A DNA stretch of 32,974 bases from Gemmiger formicilis (GTDB taxonomy: Bacteria > Bacillota > Clostridia > Oscillospirales > Ruminococcaceae), in the NCBI RefSeq assembly GCF_016901605.1, contig NZ_JACJKP010000007.1:1-32974 (forward strand). Direction: 5' to 3'. The notes beneath the pieces are model-generated. The model was not told the DNA's origin, made no database searches, and saw nothing but the letters and a program-made list of their open reading frames with translations. A program made the position numbers and the translations under genes. Below, piece after piece: positions 13,942 through 22,369 of this stretch (position 1 is the stretch's first letter; every line of letters starts with the position of its first letter).

Positions 13942-16433
13942 AACCCCTGTACCTGACCCTGAGCGCCTTCGGCCCCTATGCGGGGCGTACCGCGCTGGAT
14001 TTTTCCAAATTCGGCGGCAGCGGGCTGTTTTTGATCGGCGGCGATACCGGCGCCGGCAAAACAGCCCTGTTTGACGCCATCACCTTTGCCCTGTACGGCG
14101 AGACCACCGGCGAAAACCGCAAGACCACCATGCTGCGCAGCGACTTTGCCGCCCCCGAGGTGGAAACCTTTGTGGAACTGGACTTTACCCACCGGGGCCG
14201 CACCTACACCGTGCGCCGCTGGCCCGAACAGCAGCGCGCCGCCAAACGGGGCAGCGGCATTGTCAAAAGCCCGCCCCGGGCGGAACTGATCCGGGAACCG
14301 GAGGAACCGGTCTCCGGCGCGGTGGCCGTTACGGCGGCCATCGTCAAACTGCTGGGCATCGACGCCAAACAGTTCGCCCAGGTGTCCATGCTGGCACAAA
14401 ACGATTTTACCCGGCTGCTCAATGCGCCTTCCGCCGACCGGGCGGCCATTCTGCGCCAAATCTTTGATACCGCCGACCACCAGCGGCTGGGCCAGGCTGC
14501 GGTGCAGCACGCCCGGGAAGCGGACGAAACCTGCCGCCGCCTGGATGACCAGCTGCTGATGCATGTGGGCAGCCTGCTGGGGGCCGGTGCCGACCAGGAG
14601 ACCGCCGCCAAACTGCAGGAACTGCAGGATACCCGGGACCCCTTTACGGCGGCATCCGCCGTGGACCTGGCCCGGAAACTGCTGGAATTTGACCAGGTCA
14701 TCGAAACCCGGCAGAACGAACTCATGGCCGACCTGGACGAGAAGATCGCCCGGGGGGACGCCGGGGTGAAGATGGCCGAAGAACGGGCCGCCCGCCGCCG
14801 TCAGCTGGCGGGTCTGGTGGATGAGGAAGCCCGCACCGCCGAGGTGCAGCGCCAGACCGAAGCCCAGCAGGCGGAACTGCAGGCCCGCAGCGATGCCCTG
14901 AAACAGACCATTGCCGAGACCGAAGCCGCCCGCGCTGCCCTGGGCCAGACCGACACCGAACAGGTGCGGCTGGAACACCACATGGAACTGGCGGAAAACC
15001 TGAGCGCTACCTGCGAGACCCTTTTGAAAAACCTGACCGCCGCGGACAAGGCAGCCGGGACCGCCGCCGCCCGGCAGCAGGATTACGTCAAGGCCCAGGC
15101 CGCGCTGGACGAGGCCGAGGCCCGGTATGCCACCCTGCAGCGGCAGCTGAACGCCAACCGTGCGGGATTGCTGGCCCAGCAGCTGCAGCCGGGGCAGCCC
15201 TGCCCGGTCTGCGGCTCTACCGAGCATCCCTGCCCGGCCCAGCTGCCCCAGGACCATGTGACCGAGCAGGAACTGGAAGAACGGGAACAGGCCCTGACGG
15301 CCCAGCGGCGGGACACCGCCGCCTGCAGCCGCACCGCCGGTGACGCCGCTGCCCGTGCCGCCGAACTGCGGGGCACCCTGACCCGGGACGCGGCCGCCTT
15401 TTTTGCCCGCCGCGCCGGGCGCTACACCGGCAAACCGGCGGAGGAACTTACCCCCGAAGAATTGCGCGCCGCCCTGGAAGAACAGAAGGCCAGCCTGGCC
15501 GAAGGGCTGCAGGGCCTGCGGGAACAGCATGCCCGGTTCAAACGCCAGAGCGACCAGGCCAAGGCCCTGACCGACCAGCTGGACAACCTGAACAACCAGC
15601 TGAAAGGGCTGGAAAAACAGACCTTTGTGGCTGCCCGCAAAGCCGCCAACGCCAAGGCAGGCCATGCGGCGGCCGCAGCCCGGGTACAGCAGATGCAGGA
15701 AACGGTGCCGCCCCGGGAGGAAGGGGACGCCCTGGCCCGGCTGCAGCAGGCGCTGGCCCATCTGCGGGCGGAACGCGCCGCCGCCACCAACGCCCGGGAT
15801 GCCGCCGTACACCGGCTGCACACCAACCGCGCCGCCCTGGACGGCATGGAAAAGACCCTGCGGGCCCTTTCCGCCGCGCGGGAAAAACGCGCCATGTGGG
15901 ACAATCTTTCCAAGACCATCAACGGCAACCTGGCCGGCAAGGTCAAACTGCCTTTTGAACAGTACGTACAGGCCTTCTATTTTGACGGCGTGGTGGAAGC
16001 GGCCAACCTGCGCTTCTCCCGCATGACCGACGGCCAGTACCGGCTGCTCCGCCGCAAAAGCGAGGCCCTGGCCGGCAAGACCGCCCTGGACCTGGATGTG
16101 TTCGACGCCTACACCGGCAAGACCCGCCCGGTGGGCAGTCTTTCGGGGGGCGAAAGCTTTATGGCGGCCCTCTGCCTGGCCCTGGGCATCAGCGATACCA
16201 TCCAGCAGAACGCCGGCGGCGTCACCATCGAAACCCTCTTCATCGACGAAGGCTTCGGCTCTCTGGACGCCGACAGCCTGGAAAAAGCCGTGGATACCCT
16301 GGCGGGACTGGCGGGGGGCGATAAGCTCATCGGCGTGATCTCCCACGTGGAGGCGCTGCAGTCCCGGCTGACCCGCCAGATCCGGGTGACCAAGACCCGG
16401 GCGGGCAGCAAGGCCGAGATCGTGCTGGAATAA
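13938..16433 (+). CDS. sbcC: Exonuclease subunit SbcC (Rad50-like ATPase)
   Basis: An 831-residue SMC-like ATPase. The N-terminal head holds Walker A GGDTGAGKTALFDAI (about 34-48) and the Q-loop LAQNDFTRLL. Two long coiled coils flank a zinc hook CPVC (residues 422-425). The C-terminal head carries the ABC signature LSGGESFMAALCLALG and Walker B ETLFIDEGFGSLD. It is short for the family, which is usually about 1000-1150 residues; the missing length is in the coiled-coil arms, while both head halves and the hook are complete. Composition is rich in Ala, Arg, Gln and Glu, typical of coiled coil. Confidence 0.95.
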   Translation: MKPLYLTLSAFGPYAGRTALDFSKFGGSGLFLIGGDTGAGKTALFDAITFALYGETTGENRKTTMLRSDFAAPEVETFVELDFTHRGRTYTVRRWPEQQRAAKRGSGIVKSPPRAELIREPEEPVSGAVAVTAAIVKLLGIDAKQFAQVSMLAQNDFTRLLNAPSADRAAILRQIFDTADHQRLGQAAVQHAREADETCRRLDDQLLMHVGSLLGAGADQETAAKLQELQDTRDPFTAASAVDLARKLLEFDQVIETRQNELMADLDEKIARGDAGVKMAEERAARRRQLAGLVDEEARTAEVQRQTEAQQAELQARSDALKQTIAETEAARAALGQTDTEQVRLEHHMELAENLSATCETLLKNLTAADKAAGTAAARQQDYVKAQAALDEAEARYATLQRQLNANRAGLLAQQLQPGQPCPVCGSTEHPCPAQLPQDHVTEQELEEREQALTAQRRDTAACSRTAGDAAARAAELRGTLTRDAAAFFARRAGRYTGKPAEELTPEELRAALEEQKASLAEGLQGLREQHARFKRQSDQAKALTDQLDNLNNQLKGLEKQTFVAARKAANAKAGHAAAAARVQQMQETVPPREEGDALARLQQALAHLRAERAAATNARDAAVHRLHTNRAALDGMEKTLRALSAAREKRAMWDNLSKTINGNLAGKVKLPFEQYVQAFYFDGVVEAANLRFSRMTDGQYRLLRRKSEALAGKTALDLDVFDAYTGKTRPVGSLSGGESFMAALCLALGISDTIQQNAGGVTIETLFIDEGFGSLDADSLEKAVDTLAGLAGGDKLIGVISHVEALQSRLTRQIRVTKTRAGSKAEIVLE

Positions 16434-16440
16434 CAGGTGA

Positions 16441-16474
16441 GAGTTTCTTCGGTTCCTTCTTTGCAAAGAAGGAA
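16441..16474 (-). repeat. Second copy of the dispersed palindromic element
   Basis: GAGTTTCTTCGG followed by the perfect palindrome TTCCTTCTTTG / CAAAGAAGGAA. These 34 bases equal the reverse complement of 2059-2092 exactly. It lies between sbcC and the decarboxylase gene. The palindrome can fold in RNA, and its right arm contains AGAAGGA, the only ribosome-binding-like sequence ahead of the next gene. Confidence 0.8.
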
Positions 16475-16494
16475 TAAAAACATCAAAAACATCT

Positions 16495-17892
16495 ATGAAA
16501 TCTATCTTACAGCAACAATGCGAACAGCTGGCGGCGGAGCGGTATCCGCTGCACATGCCCGGGCACAAGCGCCGTCTGGCGCCTGCGCCGGGGCTTGGCT
16601 GCTATGCCTTTGATCTGACCGAGATCGAGGGCGCCGACGACCTGCACGATGCCCGGGGCATTCTGGCCGACGCCATGCAGCGTACCGCCGACCTTTACGG
16701 CTCGGCCCGGTGTTGGTACCTGGTGGGCGGCTCCACCGCGGGCCTGCTGGCGGGTATCCGGGCGGCGGCTCCCTTTGGCAGCCGGGTTCTGGTGGCCCGC
16801 AACTGCCACAAGGCCGTCTACCATGCCCTGGAACTGGGCCATCTGATCGCCCATTACCTGACCCCGCCGGTGGTGGCGGAGTTCGGCGTCTACGGCAGCA
16901 TCCCCCCGGAAGCGGTGGCCGCCGCTTTGGACGCCCACCCGGATGTGCGCTGCGTCATCCTGACCAGCCCCACCTATGAGGGGGTACAGAGCGATCTGGC
17001 CGCCATTGCCCAATGCTGCCATGCCCGGGGCATCCCCCTGCTGGTGGATGAAGCCCACGGCGCCCATTACCTGCCCCTGGCCGAACCCTGCGGCTGGCAG
17101 GGCGGGGCGGTGGCAGCCGGGGCCGACCTGGTGGTGCAGAGCGCCCACAAGACCCTGCCCAGCCTGACCCAGACCGCCTGGCTGCACCTGAACGGCAGCC
17201 TTATCGACCCGGCCGCCGTGGAGCGGGAACTGGATGTGTTCGAGACCAGTTCCCCCAGTTATCCCTTGCTGGTCAGTCTGGACGGCTGTACCGGCTGGCT
17301 GGCCCGGGAAGGGACCGCAGCCTTTGCCGCCTGGCGCGCCCGGCTGGACCGGTTTTATGCCGCCGCCCGCCGGTGGAACCATACCCCGGTGCTGGGGCTG
17401 GGGGCCGAAGGGCAGGGCTTTTTTGCCCGGGACGAGGGCAAGATCCTGCTGCGCATCGGCGCGGCGGGAGCTGCGGACCTGCGGGCCGCGGGCTTTGAGC
17501 CGGAGATGGTCTGCGGGCCCAATGTGCTGGCCATGACCAGCCCCTGCGACGAGGGAACGGCCCTGGACCGACTGGCCCGGGTGCTGGAACGCCGCGACCG
17601 GACCGAACCGCCGGTGCCCCGGGCCGGGGCGCTGCTGCCGCCCCCCGGCCCCGCCCGGTGCACCATTGCCGAAGCGCTGGGCCGTCCTGCCGCCCTTTGC
17701 CCGCTGGAACAGGCGGTGGGCAGGACCGCGGCCGAGTATGTGTGGGCCTACCCGCCCGGCGTGCCGCTGCTGGCCCCCGGCGAGGAAGTCACTCCCGCCT
17801 TTGCCGCTGCCGTGCAGGCACTGACCGCCGACGGCACCGCCCTGCACCATACCGGGGCGGGCACCGCCGGAACCCTGGCGGTGCTGGCATGA
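16495..17892 (+). CDS. YaaO/SpeA-type PLP decarboxylase
   Basis: A 465-residue aminotransferase class I fold decarboxylase of the Orn/Lys/Arg group, short form as in Bacillus YaaO and SpeA. HMPGHK (residues 20-25) is the family N-terminal signature. VDEAHGAHY holds the aspartate for the PLP nitrogen, and SAHKTLPSLTQTA holds the PLP lysine K219. The C-terminal domain (about 370-465) resembles the Orn_DAP_Arg_deC C-domain, including YPPGVPLLAPGE. It probably makes a polyamine or its precursor; the amino acid used cannot be assigned. The nearest Shine-Dalgarno-like sequence is 20 bases upstream, inside the palindromic repeat, so translation may be weak or regulated. It lies upstream of darA-holB-ricT as yaaO does in Bacillus. 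Confidence 0.85.
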   Translation: MKSILQQQCEQLAAERYPLHMPGHKRRLAPAPGLGCYAFDLTEIEGADDLHDARGILADAMQRTADLYGSARCWYLVGGSTAGLLAGIRAAAPFGSRVLVARNCHKAVYHALELGHLIAHYLTPPVVAEFGVYGSIPPEAVAAALDAHPDVRCVILTSPTYEGVQSDLAAIAQCCHARGIPLLVDEAHGAHYLPLAEPCGWQGGAVAAGADLVVQSAHKTLPSLTQTAWLHLNGSLIDPAAVERELDVFETSSPSYPLLVSLDGCTGWLAREGTAAFAAWRARLDRFYAAARRWNHTPVLGLGAEGQGFFARDEGKILLRIGAAGAADLRAAGFEPEMVCGPNVLAMTSPCDEGTALDRLARVLERRDRTEPPVPRAGALLPPPGPARCTIAEALGRPAALCPLEQAVGRTAAEYVWAYPPGVPLLAPGEEVTPAFAAAVQALTADGTALHHTGAGTAGTLAVLA

Positions 17893-17920
17893 TCGCCCGC
17901 CGCCCTTCGACAGGGAACGG

Positions 17921-17949
17921 TTGCACTTCCCGCCTGAAAATGGTACAAT
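17921..17949 (+). promoter_or_regulatory. Promoter of the rhomboid-like/darA operon
   Basis: TTGCAC (17921-17926), a 17-base spacer and TACAAT (17944-17949), with an extended TG. Confidence 0.8.
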
Positions 17950-17998
17950 AAACAGAACTATTCAAAACGTTCATCACTGTCTACGGAGGACTTCTCCC

Positions 17999-18649
17999 AT
18001 GAACTGGATCGATAAACTGGAGCGCCGCTACGGCCGCTACGCCATCCCCAACTTGGTCAACGGCCTGATGCTCGGGCAGCTGGCGGTGGGGTTGTTTATC
18101 CTCATCATCAACCGCAATTTCGACCTGTATATCTACCTGAGCCGGGACGCCATCCTGCATGGCCAGATCTGGCGCCTTGTCACCTTCCTGTTCGAGCCTA
18201 TCTGGCTGGGCGGCGTGCTGGGCATCCTGAACCTGGTGTTCTATTTCTGGATCGGCAACTCTCTCACACGGGCCTGGGGCGATTTCCGCCTGAACCTCTA
18301 CGTCCTGCTGGGCGTGGTGGGGACCTGGATCGGCGCGTTCCTTACCGGCTACGGCTCTGCCGACGGCGTCTATCTCAGCATGATGTTCGCCTACTGCTGG
18401 ATGTGGCCCAACCAGGGGGTGCTGCTCTGGGGCATCATTCCCTTCAAAATGAAATACCTGGGCTGGTTTGAACTGACCGTCTGGGTGTTGAATTTTGTGA
18501 TGGGCGGCCTGGGCACCCGCATCAGCCTGGTGCTGGGCATGGCCGGGTTCCTGGTGTTCTTTGGCCGCGAAGTGTTTGACTGGTGCAAGGATACCATCAT
18601 GGGCTACAAGCGCCGCCGCGACTGGCAGAACCGCAACAACCGCTGGTAA
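17999..18649 (+). CDS. Rhomboid-like membrane protein without catalytic motif
   Basis: A 216-residue integral membrane protein with about six hydrophobic segments. The segment SRDAILHGQIWRLVTFLFEP matches the loop-1 region of rhomboids (hGqxWRLxT), and NLVFYFWIGNSLTRAWGDFRLNLYVLLG matches the following helices, including a conserved asparagine. The catalytic GxSG box is not present; the place reads YGSADGVYLS. No clear catalytic histidine helix is seen. It is therefore probably an inactive rhomboid (pseudo-protease) or a Derlin-like protein. The ATG at 17999 has CGGAGGA eight bases upstream. It is followed by darA and holds the position taken by tmk in Bacillus. Confidence 0.7.
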   Translation: MNWIDKLERRYGRYAIPNLVNGLMLGQLAVGLFILIINRNFDLYIYLSRDAILHGQIWRLVTFLFEPIWLGGVLGILNLVFYFWIGNSLTRAWGDFRLNLYVLLGVVGTWIGAFLTGYGSADGVYLSMMFAYCWMWPNQGVLLWGIIPFKMKYLGWFELTVWVLNFVMGGLGTRISLVLGMAGFLVFFGREVFDWCKDTIMGYKRRRDWQNRNNRW

Positions 18650-18715
18650 GCAAAGTTTTGCATGGTAAACGTGCCCGGGCTGGGGTCCGGCGCGCAACAT
18701 AAGGAGGTTTTTGGT

Positions 18716-19039
18716 ATGAAACTCATCACCGCCATCGTGAATAAAGAGGATTCCCGCGCAGTCTGTAACGAACTGCTCAAGCACAAATTCTACGTCACCC
18801 GTCTGGCTACCACCGGCGGCTTCCTGATGGCCGGCAACATGACCCTGCTCATCTGCACCGAGGACGAAAAGGTGGATGAATGCATCAGCATCATCTCCCA
18901 GTTCTGCAAGCAGCGCACCGAGATCGTGCCCGGCACCGCCACCATGGGCCTGGGCATCGAGAGTGCCATGCCCATGGAAGTGACCGTGGGCGGCGCTACC
19001 ATCATCGTGACCAACGTGGAACGCTTTGAAAAGCTGTGA
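18716..19039 (+). CDS. darA: Cyclic di-AMP receptor DarA (PII-like)
   Basis: A 107-residue PII-like signal protein (YaaQ/PstA/DarA family, DUF970) that binds cyclic di-AMP as a trimer. The sequence runs MKLITAIVNKED, LATTGGFLMAGNMTLLI, then QRTEIVP and a C-terminal EVTVGGATIIVTNVERFEKL, all typical. The ATG at 18716 has AAGGAGG seven bases upstream. Its stop overlaps the start of holB, as part of the conserved darA-holB-ricT neighbourhood of Firmicutes. Confidence 0.92.
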   Translation: MKLITAIVNKEDSRAVCNELLKHKFYVTRLATTGGFLMAGNMTLLICTEDEKVDECISIISQFCKQRTEIVPGTATMGLGIESAMPMEVTVGGATIIVTNVERFEKL

Positions 19040-19956
19040 TGCTGGACCGTCTGGCCGGTAACACGGCCCTGAAAGAGGAACTGGGCGCAGCCCTGCGCAC
19101 CGGCCGGCTGCCGCATGCGGTTTTGCTCATTGGCGAAACCGGCTGCGGCACGGGTTTTGCCGCCCGCTGCCTGGCCGCAGACTACCTCTACCCCCAGGGC
19201 GGCCCCCATGCGGAGGCCGTGCTGAAAAAGGCCGACACCGAATGTCTGGTCCTGCAGGGGGAAGGCGCCAGCGGCCAGATCCCCGTCAAACGGGTGCGGG
19301 AAATGCGGGAGGCCATCCAGCATTCCGCCCTGTCCACCGACGCGGCGGGCCGTGTACTGTTCATCTACGGCGCCCAGAACCTGAACGGCTCTTCGGCCAA
19401 TGCCATGCTGAAGATCATTGAGGAACCGCCCGAAGGGGTGCTCTTTCTGCTTACGGCCACCAGCGCCGCCACCGTGCTGCCCACCATCCGCAGCCGCTGC
19501 GCGGCCTACACCATTGTGCCGGTGGACGCCGCCGAGTGCGCCGCGCTGCTGCGGGAACGGGGCTTGCCCGCCCCGCTGGCCGACGAACTGGCCTTTGTCT
19601 ACGAAGGGCACATCGGCACCGCCCTGCGCGCCTTTCAGGACGCAGGCGCCCGGGCGGCCCTGGGCCAGGCCAAGGAACTGTGCGGGTATGCCGCCCAGAA
19701 CGATACCTACCGTGCCCTGGTGCTGCTGACCAAATACGAGCGGGACCGAGAAGGGTTTTTGGCGCTGCTGTGGCAGCTGGACCAGGTGTGCAGCGCTGTG
19801 CTGCGCCGCCCCGACTACGGTGCCCGCCAGTGCGGCGGACTGAGCCCGGCGGCTGCGGCCGAGATCCTGCGCGCCGACGCAGAAGCCCGCCGCGCCGTGA
19901 CCGCCAACGGCAATCTGCGCCTGGCGGTGGCGGTACTGGCCGCCCAGATCGCCTGA
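19039..19956 (+). CDS. holB: DNA polymerase III delta' subunit
   Basis: A 305-residue clamp-loader subunit of the AAA+ family, acting with tau/gamma and delta to load the sliding clamp. Visible parts are the N-terminal LPHAVLLIGETGCGTGFAAR, a Walker A-like loop in which the lysine is lost as in many delta' subunits, QIPVKRVREMREAIQHSAL, the Walker B region GRVLFIYGAQNL, the sensor segment NAMLKIIEEPPEGVLFLLTA and PTIRSRC. The SRC motif is the arginine finger region. The ATG overlaps the darA stop (TGATG); a GTG one codon earlier is possible. It has no CxxC zinc module of the usual form, which suggests a degenerate structural subunit. Confidence 0.88.
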   Translation: MLDRLAGNTALKEELGAALRTGRLPHAVLLIGETGCGTGFAARCLAADYLYPQGGPHAEAVLKKADTECLVLQGEGASGQIPVKRVREMREAIQHSALSTDAAGRVLFIYGAQNLNGSSANAMLKIIEEPPEGVLFLLTATSAATVLPTIRSRCAAYTIVPVDAAECAALLRERGLPAPLADELAFVYEGHIGTALRAFQDAGARAALGQAKELCGYAAQNDTYRALVLLTKYERDREGFLALLWQLDQVCSAVLRRPDYGARQCGGLSPAAAAEILRADAEARRAVTANGNLRLAVAVLAAQIA

Positions 19957-19975
19957 ACACAAAAGGAATACGACC

Positions 19976-20815
19976 ATGAAAGTTATCTCTGTAAAATTCA
20001 AAGAGAACGGCCGGGCGTACTATTTTGACCCCGGCACGTTTGAAGTCAAAGAGGGCGACTACGTCATTGTGACCACCGCCCGGGGCACCGAATGCGGCGA
20101 AGTGGTCCGCGGTGCCCACGAAGTACCGGGATTCTCCCGGGAAGTAAAGCCGGTCATCCGGGTGGCTGACGCCGTGGATGTGCGCCGGATGCGCCAGAAC
20201 CGCGCCGATGTGCAGCGGGCCTACCAGATCTGCGAACAGCGCATTGCCGCCCACGACCTGAAAATGAAACTGGTGGATGCGGAGTATACCCTGGACCGCA
20301 GCAAGCTGGTGTTCTATTTTACCGCCGACAACCGGGTGGATTTCCGGGAACTGGTCAAGGACCTGGCTGCCCAGTTCCATACCCGCATTGAACTGCGCCA
20401 GATCGGCGTGCGGGACGAAAGCAAGATGCTGGGCGGGCTGGGCCTTTGCGGTCAGCCCTTCTGCTGCAGCCGGTTTTTGAAGAACTTCCAGCCGGTGTCC
20501 ATCAAAATGGCCAAGGAACAGGGCCTGAGCCTGAACCCCACCAAGATCAGCGGCGCCTGCGGCCGCCTGATGTGCTGCCTGGCCTATGAACAGAAAAGCT
20601 ATGAGTACCTGAACTCCATCACCCCCACCCCGGGCAGCATTGTGCGCACCCCCGACGGGGAAGGCACCGTCCTGGAAGTGAACGTGGTGGCCGGTACGTT
20701 GAAAGTCCGCTCCAATGTGGAGATTCTGGCTCCCAGGGTGTATAAGCGGGAAGAATGCGTCTACCTGCGGGGCGGCAAGCGGGTGCCCAAGGACCCCGAC
20801 CCCGAACAGGAGTGA
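19976..20815 (+). CDS. ricT: PSP1 domain protein RicT (YaaT)
   Basis: A 279-residue PSP1-domain protein orthologous in context and sequence to YaaT/RicT of Bacillus. There it forms a complex with YlbF and YmcA that carries iron-sulfur clusters and helps RNase Y and Spo0A control. The N-terminal MKVISVKFKENGRAYYFDPG, the PSP1 core YTLDRSKLVFYFTADNRVDF, and the cysteine-rich GLGLCGQPFCCSRFL and ISGACGRLMCCLAYEQ are all present; these cysteines are the cluster ligands. A KOW-like segment GSIVRTPDGEGTVLEVN follows near the C-terminus. It lies 19 bases after holB with AAAGGA upstream, the last gene of the operon. Confidence 0.92.
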   Translation: MKVISVKFKENGRAYYFDPGTFEVKEGDYVIVTTARGTECGEVVRGAHEVPGFSREVKPVIRVADAVDVRRMRQNRADVQRAYQICEQRIAAHDLKMKLVDAEYTLDRSKLVFYFTADNRVDFRELVKDLAAQFHTRIELRQIGVRDESKMLGGLGLCGQPFCCSRFLKNFQPVSIKMAKEQGLSLNPTKISGACGRLMCCLAYEQKSYEYLNSITPTPGSIVRTPDGEGTVLEVNVVAGTLKVRSNVEILAPRVYKREECVYLRGGKRVPKDPDPEQE

Positions 20816-20818
20816 CCG

Positions 20819-20857
20819 CCGCGGGCCTGTGGGTTGCGGTACGCGGGGAAAATTTTT
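20819..20857 (+). terminator. Weak terminator candidate after ricT
   Basis: CCGCG (20819-20823) can pair with CGCGG (20842-20846) over a long loop, followed by AAAATTTTT. The stem is short. Confidence 0.3.
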
Positions 20858-20870
20858 CAAGATATGGCAC

Positions 20871-20899
20871 TTGCTAATTTTTATGCAATGTGATACACT
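20871..20899 (+). promoter_or_regulatory. Ferredoxin promoter
   Basis: TTGCTA (20871-20876), a 17-base spacer and TACACT (20894-20899), preceded by an extended TG. It leaves a leader of about 100 bases before the ferredoxin start, in which TACCGG (20940-20945) and CCGGTA (20964-20969) could pair. Confidence 0.6.
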
Positions 20900-21004
20900 A
20901 TTCGTAACGCAGTAGGCTAAACAAACCCGCTGTGCACCGTACCGGGAAGCAGCCGTGCAGGGCCGGTAGGGGAGATCAATCAGCACGGAGATAAGGAGTT
21001 CACG

Positions 21005-21172
21005 ATGGCTCATACCGTTACCAGCGAGTGCGTTGCTTGCGGTGCATGTGTTGACACCTGCCCCGTCGGTGCAATCAGCATGGAGGATAAGGCTGTGGTC
21101 GATGCTGGTTCCTGCATCGATTGCGGTGCTTGCGAAGGCGTTTGCCCCACCGGCGCAATCCAGGCTGAATAA
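21005..21172 (+). CDS. 2[4Fe-4S] ferredoxin
   Basis: A 55-residue clostridial-type ferredoxin carrying two [4Fe-4S] clusters for low-potential electron transfer in fermentation. It has two ligand sets: CVACGACVDTCPVGAI in the first half and CIDCGACEGVCPTGAI in the second, showing the usual internal duplication. Length and acidic, alanine-rich character are normal for the family. The ATG has AAGGAG upstream (20994-20999). It is flanked by its own promoter and a strong terminator, so it is a single-gene unit and probably highly expressed. Confidence 0.96.
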   Translation: MAHTVTSECVACGACVDTCPVGAISMEDKAVVDAGSCIDCGACEGVCPTGAIQAE

Positions 21173-21189
21173 GCAAAATTGCACACTCT

Positions 21190-21216
21190 GCGCGGCCGTT
21201 CAGGCCGCGCTTTTTT
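21190..21216 (+). terminator. Ferredoxin terminator
   Basis: GCGCGGCC (21190-21197) pairs perfectly with GGCCGCGC (21203-21210), followed by six T. Confidence 0.92.
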
Positions 21217-21258
21217 GTTGCGCCTTCCCCCCCGAAGGCATCCATGAGGAGGTTTTGT

Positions 21259-21684
21259 ATGCAATCTCGACGCCTGATCCTGGTACTGGACGGCCAGGGC
21301 GGCGGCATGGGAGTCCAGCTGATCAAAATGCTGGCTCCCCAGCTGCCCCAGGACTGTGACCTGCTGGCCATAGGTACCAACGTCATGGCCACCAGTGCCA
21401 TGCTCAAGGCCGGGGCGCCCCACGGTGCCACCGGCGAAAACGCCGTGGTCTATAACGCTGCCCGGGCGGACCTGATTCTGGGCCCCATCGGGATGATCCT
21501 GGCCAACGGTATTCTGGGGGAGGTTTCGCCCGCCATGGCTGCGGCGGTGTCTGCCGCGGCGGCGGAAAAGATTCTGATTCCTTCTTCCCACTGCGGGGTG
21601 CAGATCGCCGGTACCCAGGACTGCCCGCTGGAAACCTACCTGCAAAGCGCCGTGACCCTGGCGCTGCGGGAGCTGCAGGCATGA
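21259..21684 (+). CDS. DUF3842 family protein
   Basis: A 141-residue protein of the DUF3842 type found in Clostridia; its function is not known. It begins RLILVLDGQGGGMGVQLIKML, a glycine-rich nucleotide-binding-like strand-loop-helix. It continues LLAIGTNVMATSAMLKAGA, GENAVVYNAARADLILGPIGMILANGILGEVSP and ends with EKILIPSSHCGVQIAG. The start at 21259 has AGGAGG six bases upstream. Its stop overlaps the start of the kinase gene that follows (ATGA), so the two are likely co-translated. Confidence 0.75.
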   Translation: MQSRRLILVLDGQGGGMGVQLIKMLAPQLPQDCDLLAIGTNVMATSAMLKAGAPHGATGENAVVYNAARADLILGPIGMILANGILGEVSPAMAAAVSAAAAEKILIPSSHCGVQIAGTQDCPLETYLQSAVTLALRELQA

Positions 21685-22274
21685 GCGGCGCACTGTCTGC
21701 GGCGGCGGCCCCGGTGCTGGCGGCCGCCCGGGCCCTGCTGGAAACACCGCGCCCGGCACTGTTGGCCATCGACGGGCGATGCGGCAGCGGAAAATCCACC
21801 CTGGCGGCCTGGCTGGCAGAGCAGCTGCCCTGCAACCTGGTGCATATGGATGATTTTTACCTGCCGCCGGCGGATCGCCGCCCCGACTGGGCACAGCACC
21901 CGGGGGCCAATATGGATTTTGCCCGCCTGCGGGAAGAGGTGCTGCTGCCTCTGCTGGCCGGGCAGCCCGCCGACTACCGGGCCTATGTTTGCCGGGATGG
22001 CGCTTTGCAGCCGCCGGTCACACTGCCGCCCCGGGGACTGACCATTCTGGAGGGCAGTTATGCCCTGCACCCGGCACTGCAGGTGCCGCTGGCCTGCCGG
22101 GTCTTTGTGACCTGTTCCCCGGACTGCCAGCGCCAGCGGCTGCAGCTGCGGGAAGGGGCCCATTTTGCCGCGTTTGAAGAGCGGTGGATTCCCCTGGAAG
22201 AGGGGTATCTGGCCGCCTGCCGCCCCGAGAAAACCTGTGATTTTGTGCTGGACACCACCGCCTTGACGGTGTAA
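21681..22274 (+). CDS. Uridine kinase-like P-loop kinase
   Basis: A 197-residue P-loop NTPase of the uridine kinase / phosphoribulokinase / pantothenate kinase group. Walker A is DGRCGSGKST (about residues 31-40), and HMDDFYLPPADRR supplies the conserved acidic pair after strand 2. VTLPPRGLTILEGSYALHP matches the strand 3 region, and the LID-like part has QRQRLQLREG. The substrate is uncertain: nucleoside or vitamin precursor. It is coupled to the DUF3842 gene upstream, and the ECF S component starts 96 bases downstream, so a role in phosphorylating an imported vitamin is possible but only inference. Confidence 0.75.
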   Translation: MSGALSAAAAPVLAAARALLETPRPALLAIDGRCGSGKSTLAAWLAEQLPCNLVHMDDFYLPPADRRPDWAQHPGANMDFARLREEVLLPLLAGQPADYRAYVCRDGALQPPVTLPPRGLTILEGSYALHPALQVPLACRVFVTCSPDCQRQRLQLREGAHFAAFEERWIPLEEGYLAACRPEKTCDFVLDTTALTV

Positions 22275-22285
22275 AATAATACCCG

Positions 22286-22342
22286 GTTCCTTTGAGAAAA
22301 GCCAGGAAGGCAACAGCAGCCCAGGAAGGGCTGCGCCGGAAC
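22286..22342 (+). promoter_or_regulatory. Structured leader ahead of ECF S component
   Basis: GTTCC (22286-22290) can pair with GGAAC (22338-22342) and encloses two hairpins, GCC-AGGAA-GGC (22301-22311) and GCAGCCC-AGGAA-GGGCTGC (22316-22334), both with the same AGGAA loop. No known riboswitch class is recognised. It could be a small aptamer or a protein-binding leader; GGA in a hairpin loop is the core of CsrA sites. Confidence 0.4.
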
Positions 22343-22369
22343 ACTTTTTGATGAGGAGAGATCTTTTTG

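Noticed and set aside
13770-16568. Open frame of 932 codons antisense to sbcD/sbcC
   Set aside because: It mirrors the codon structure of the high-GC sbcC gene, has no ribosome binding site and reads as low-complexity Gly/Gln-rich protein. The sense strand carries clear SbcC motifs.
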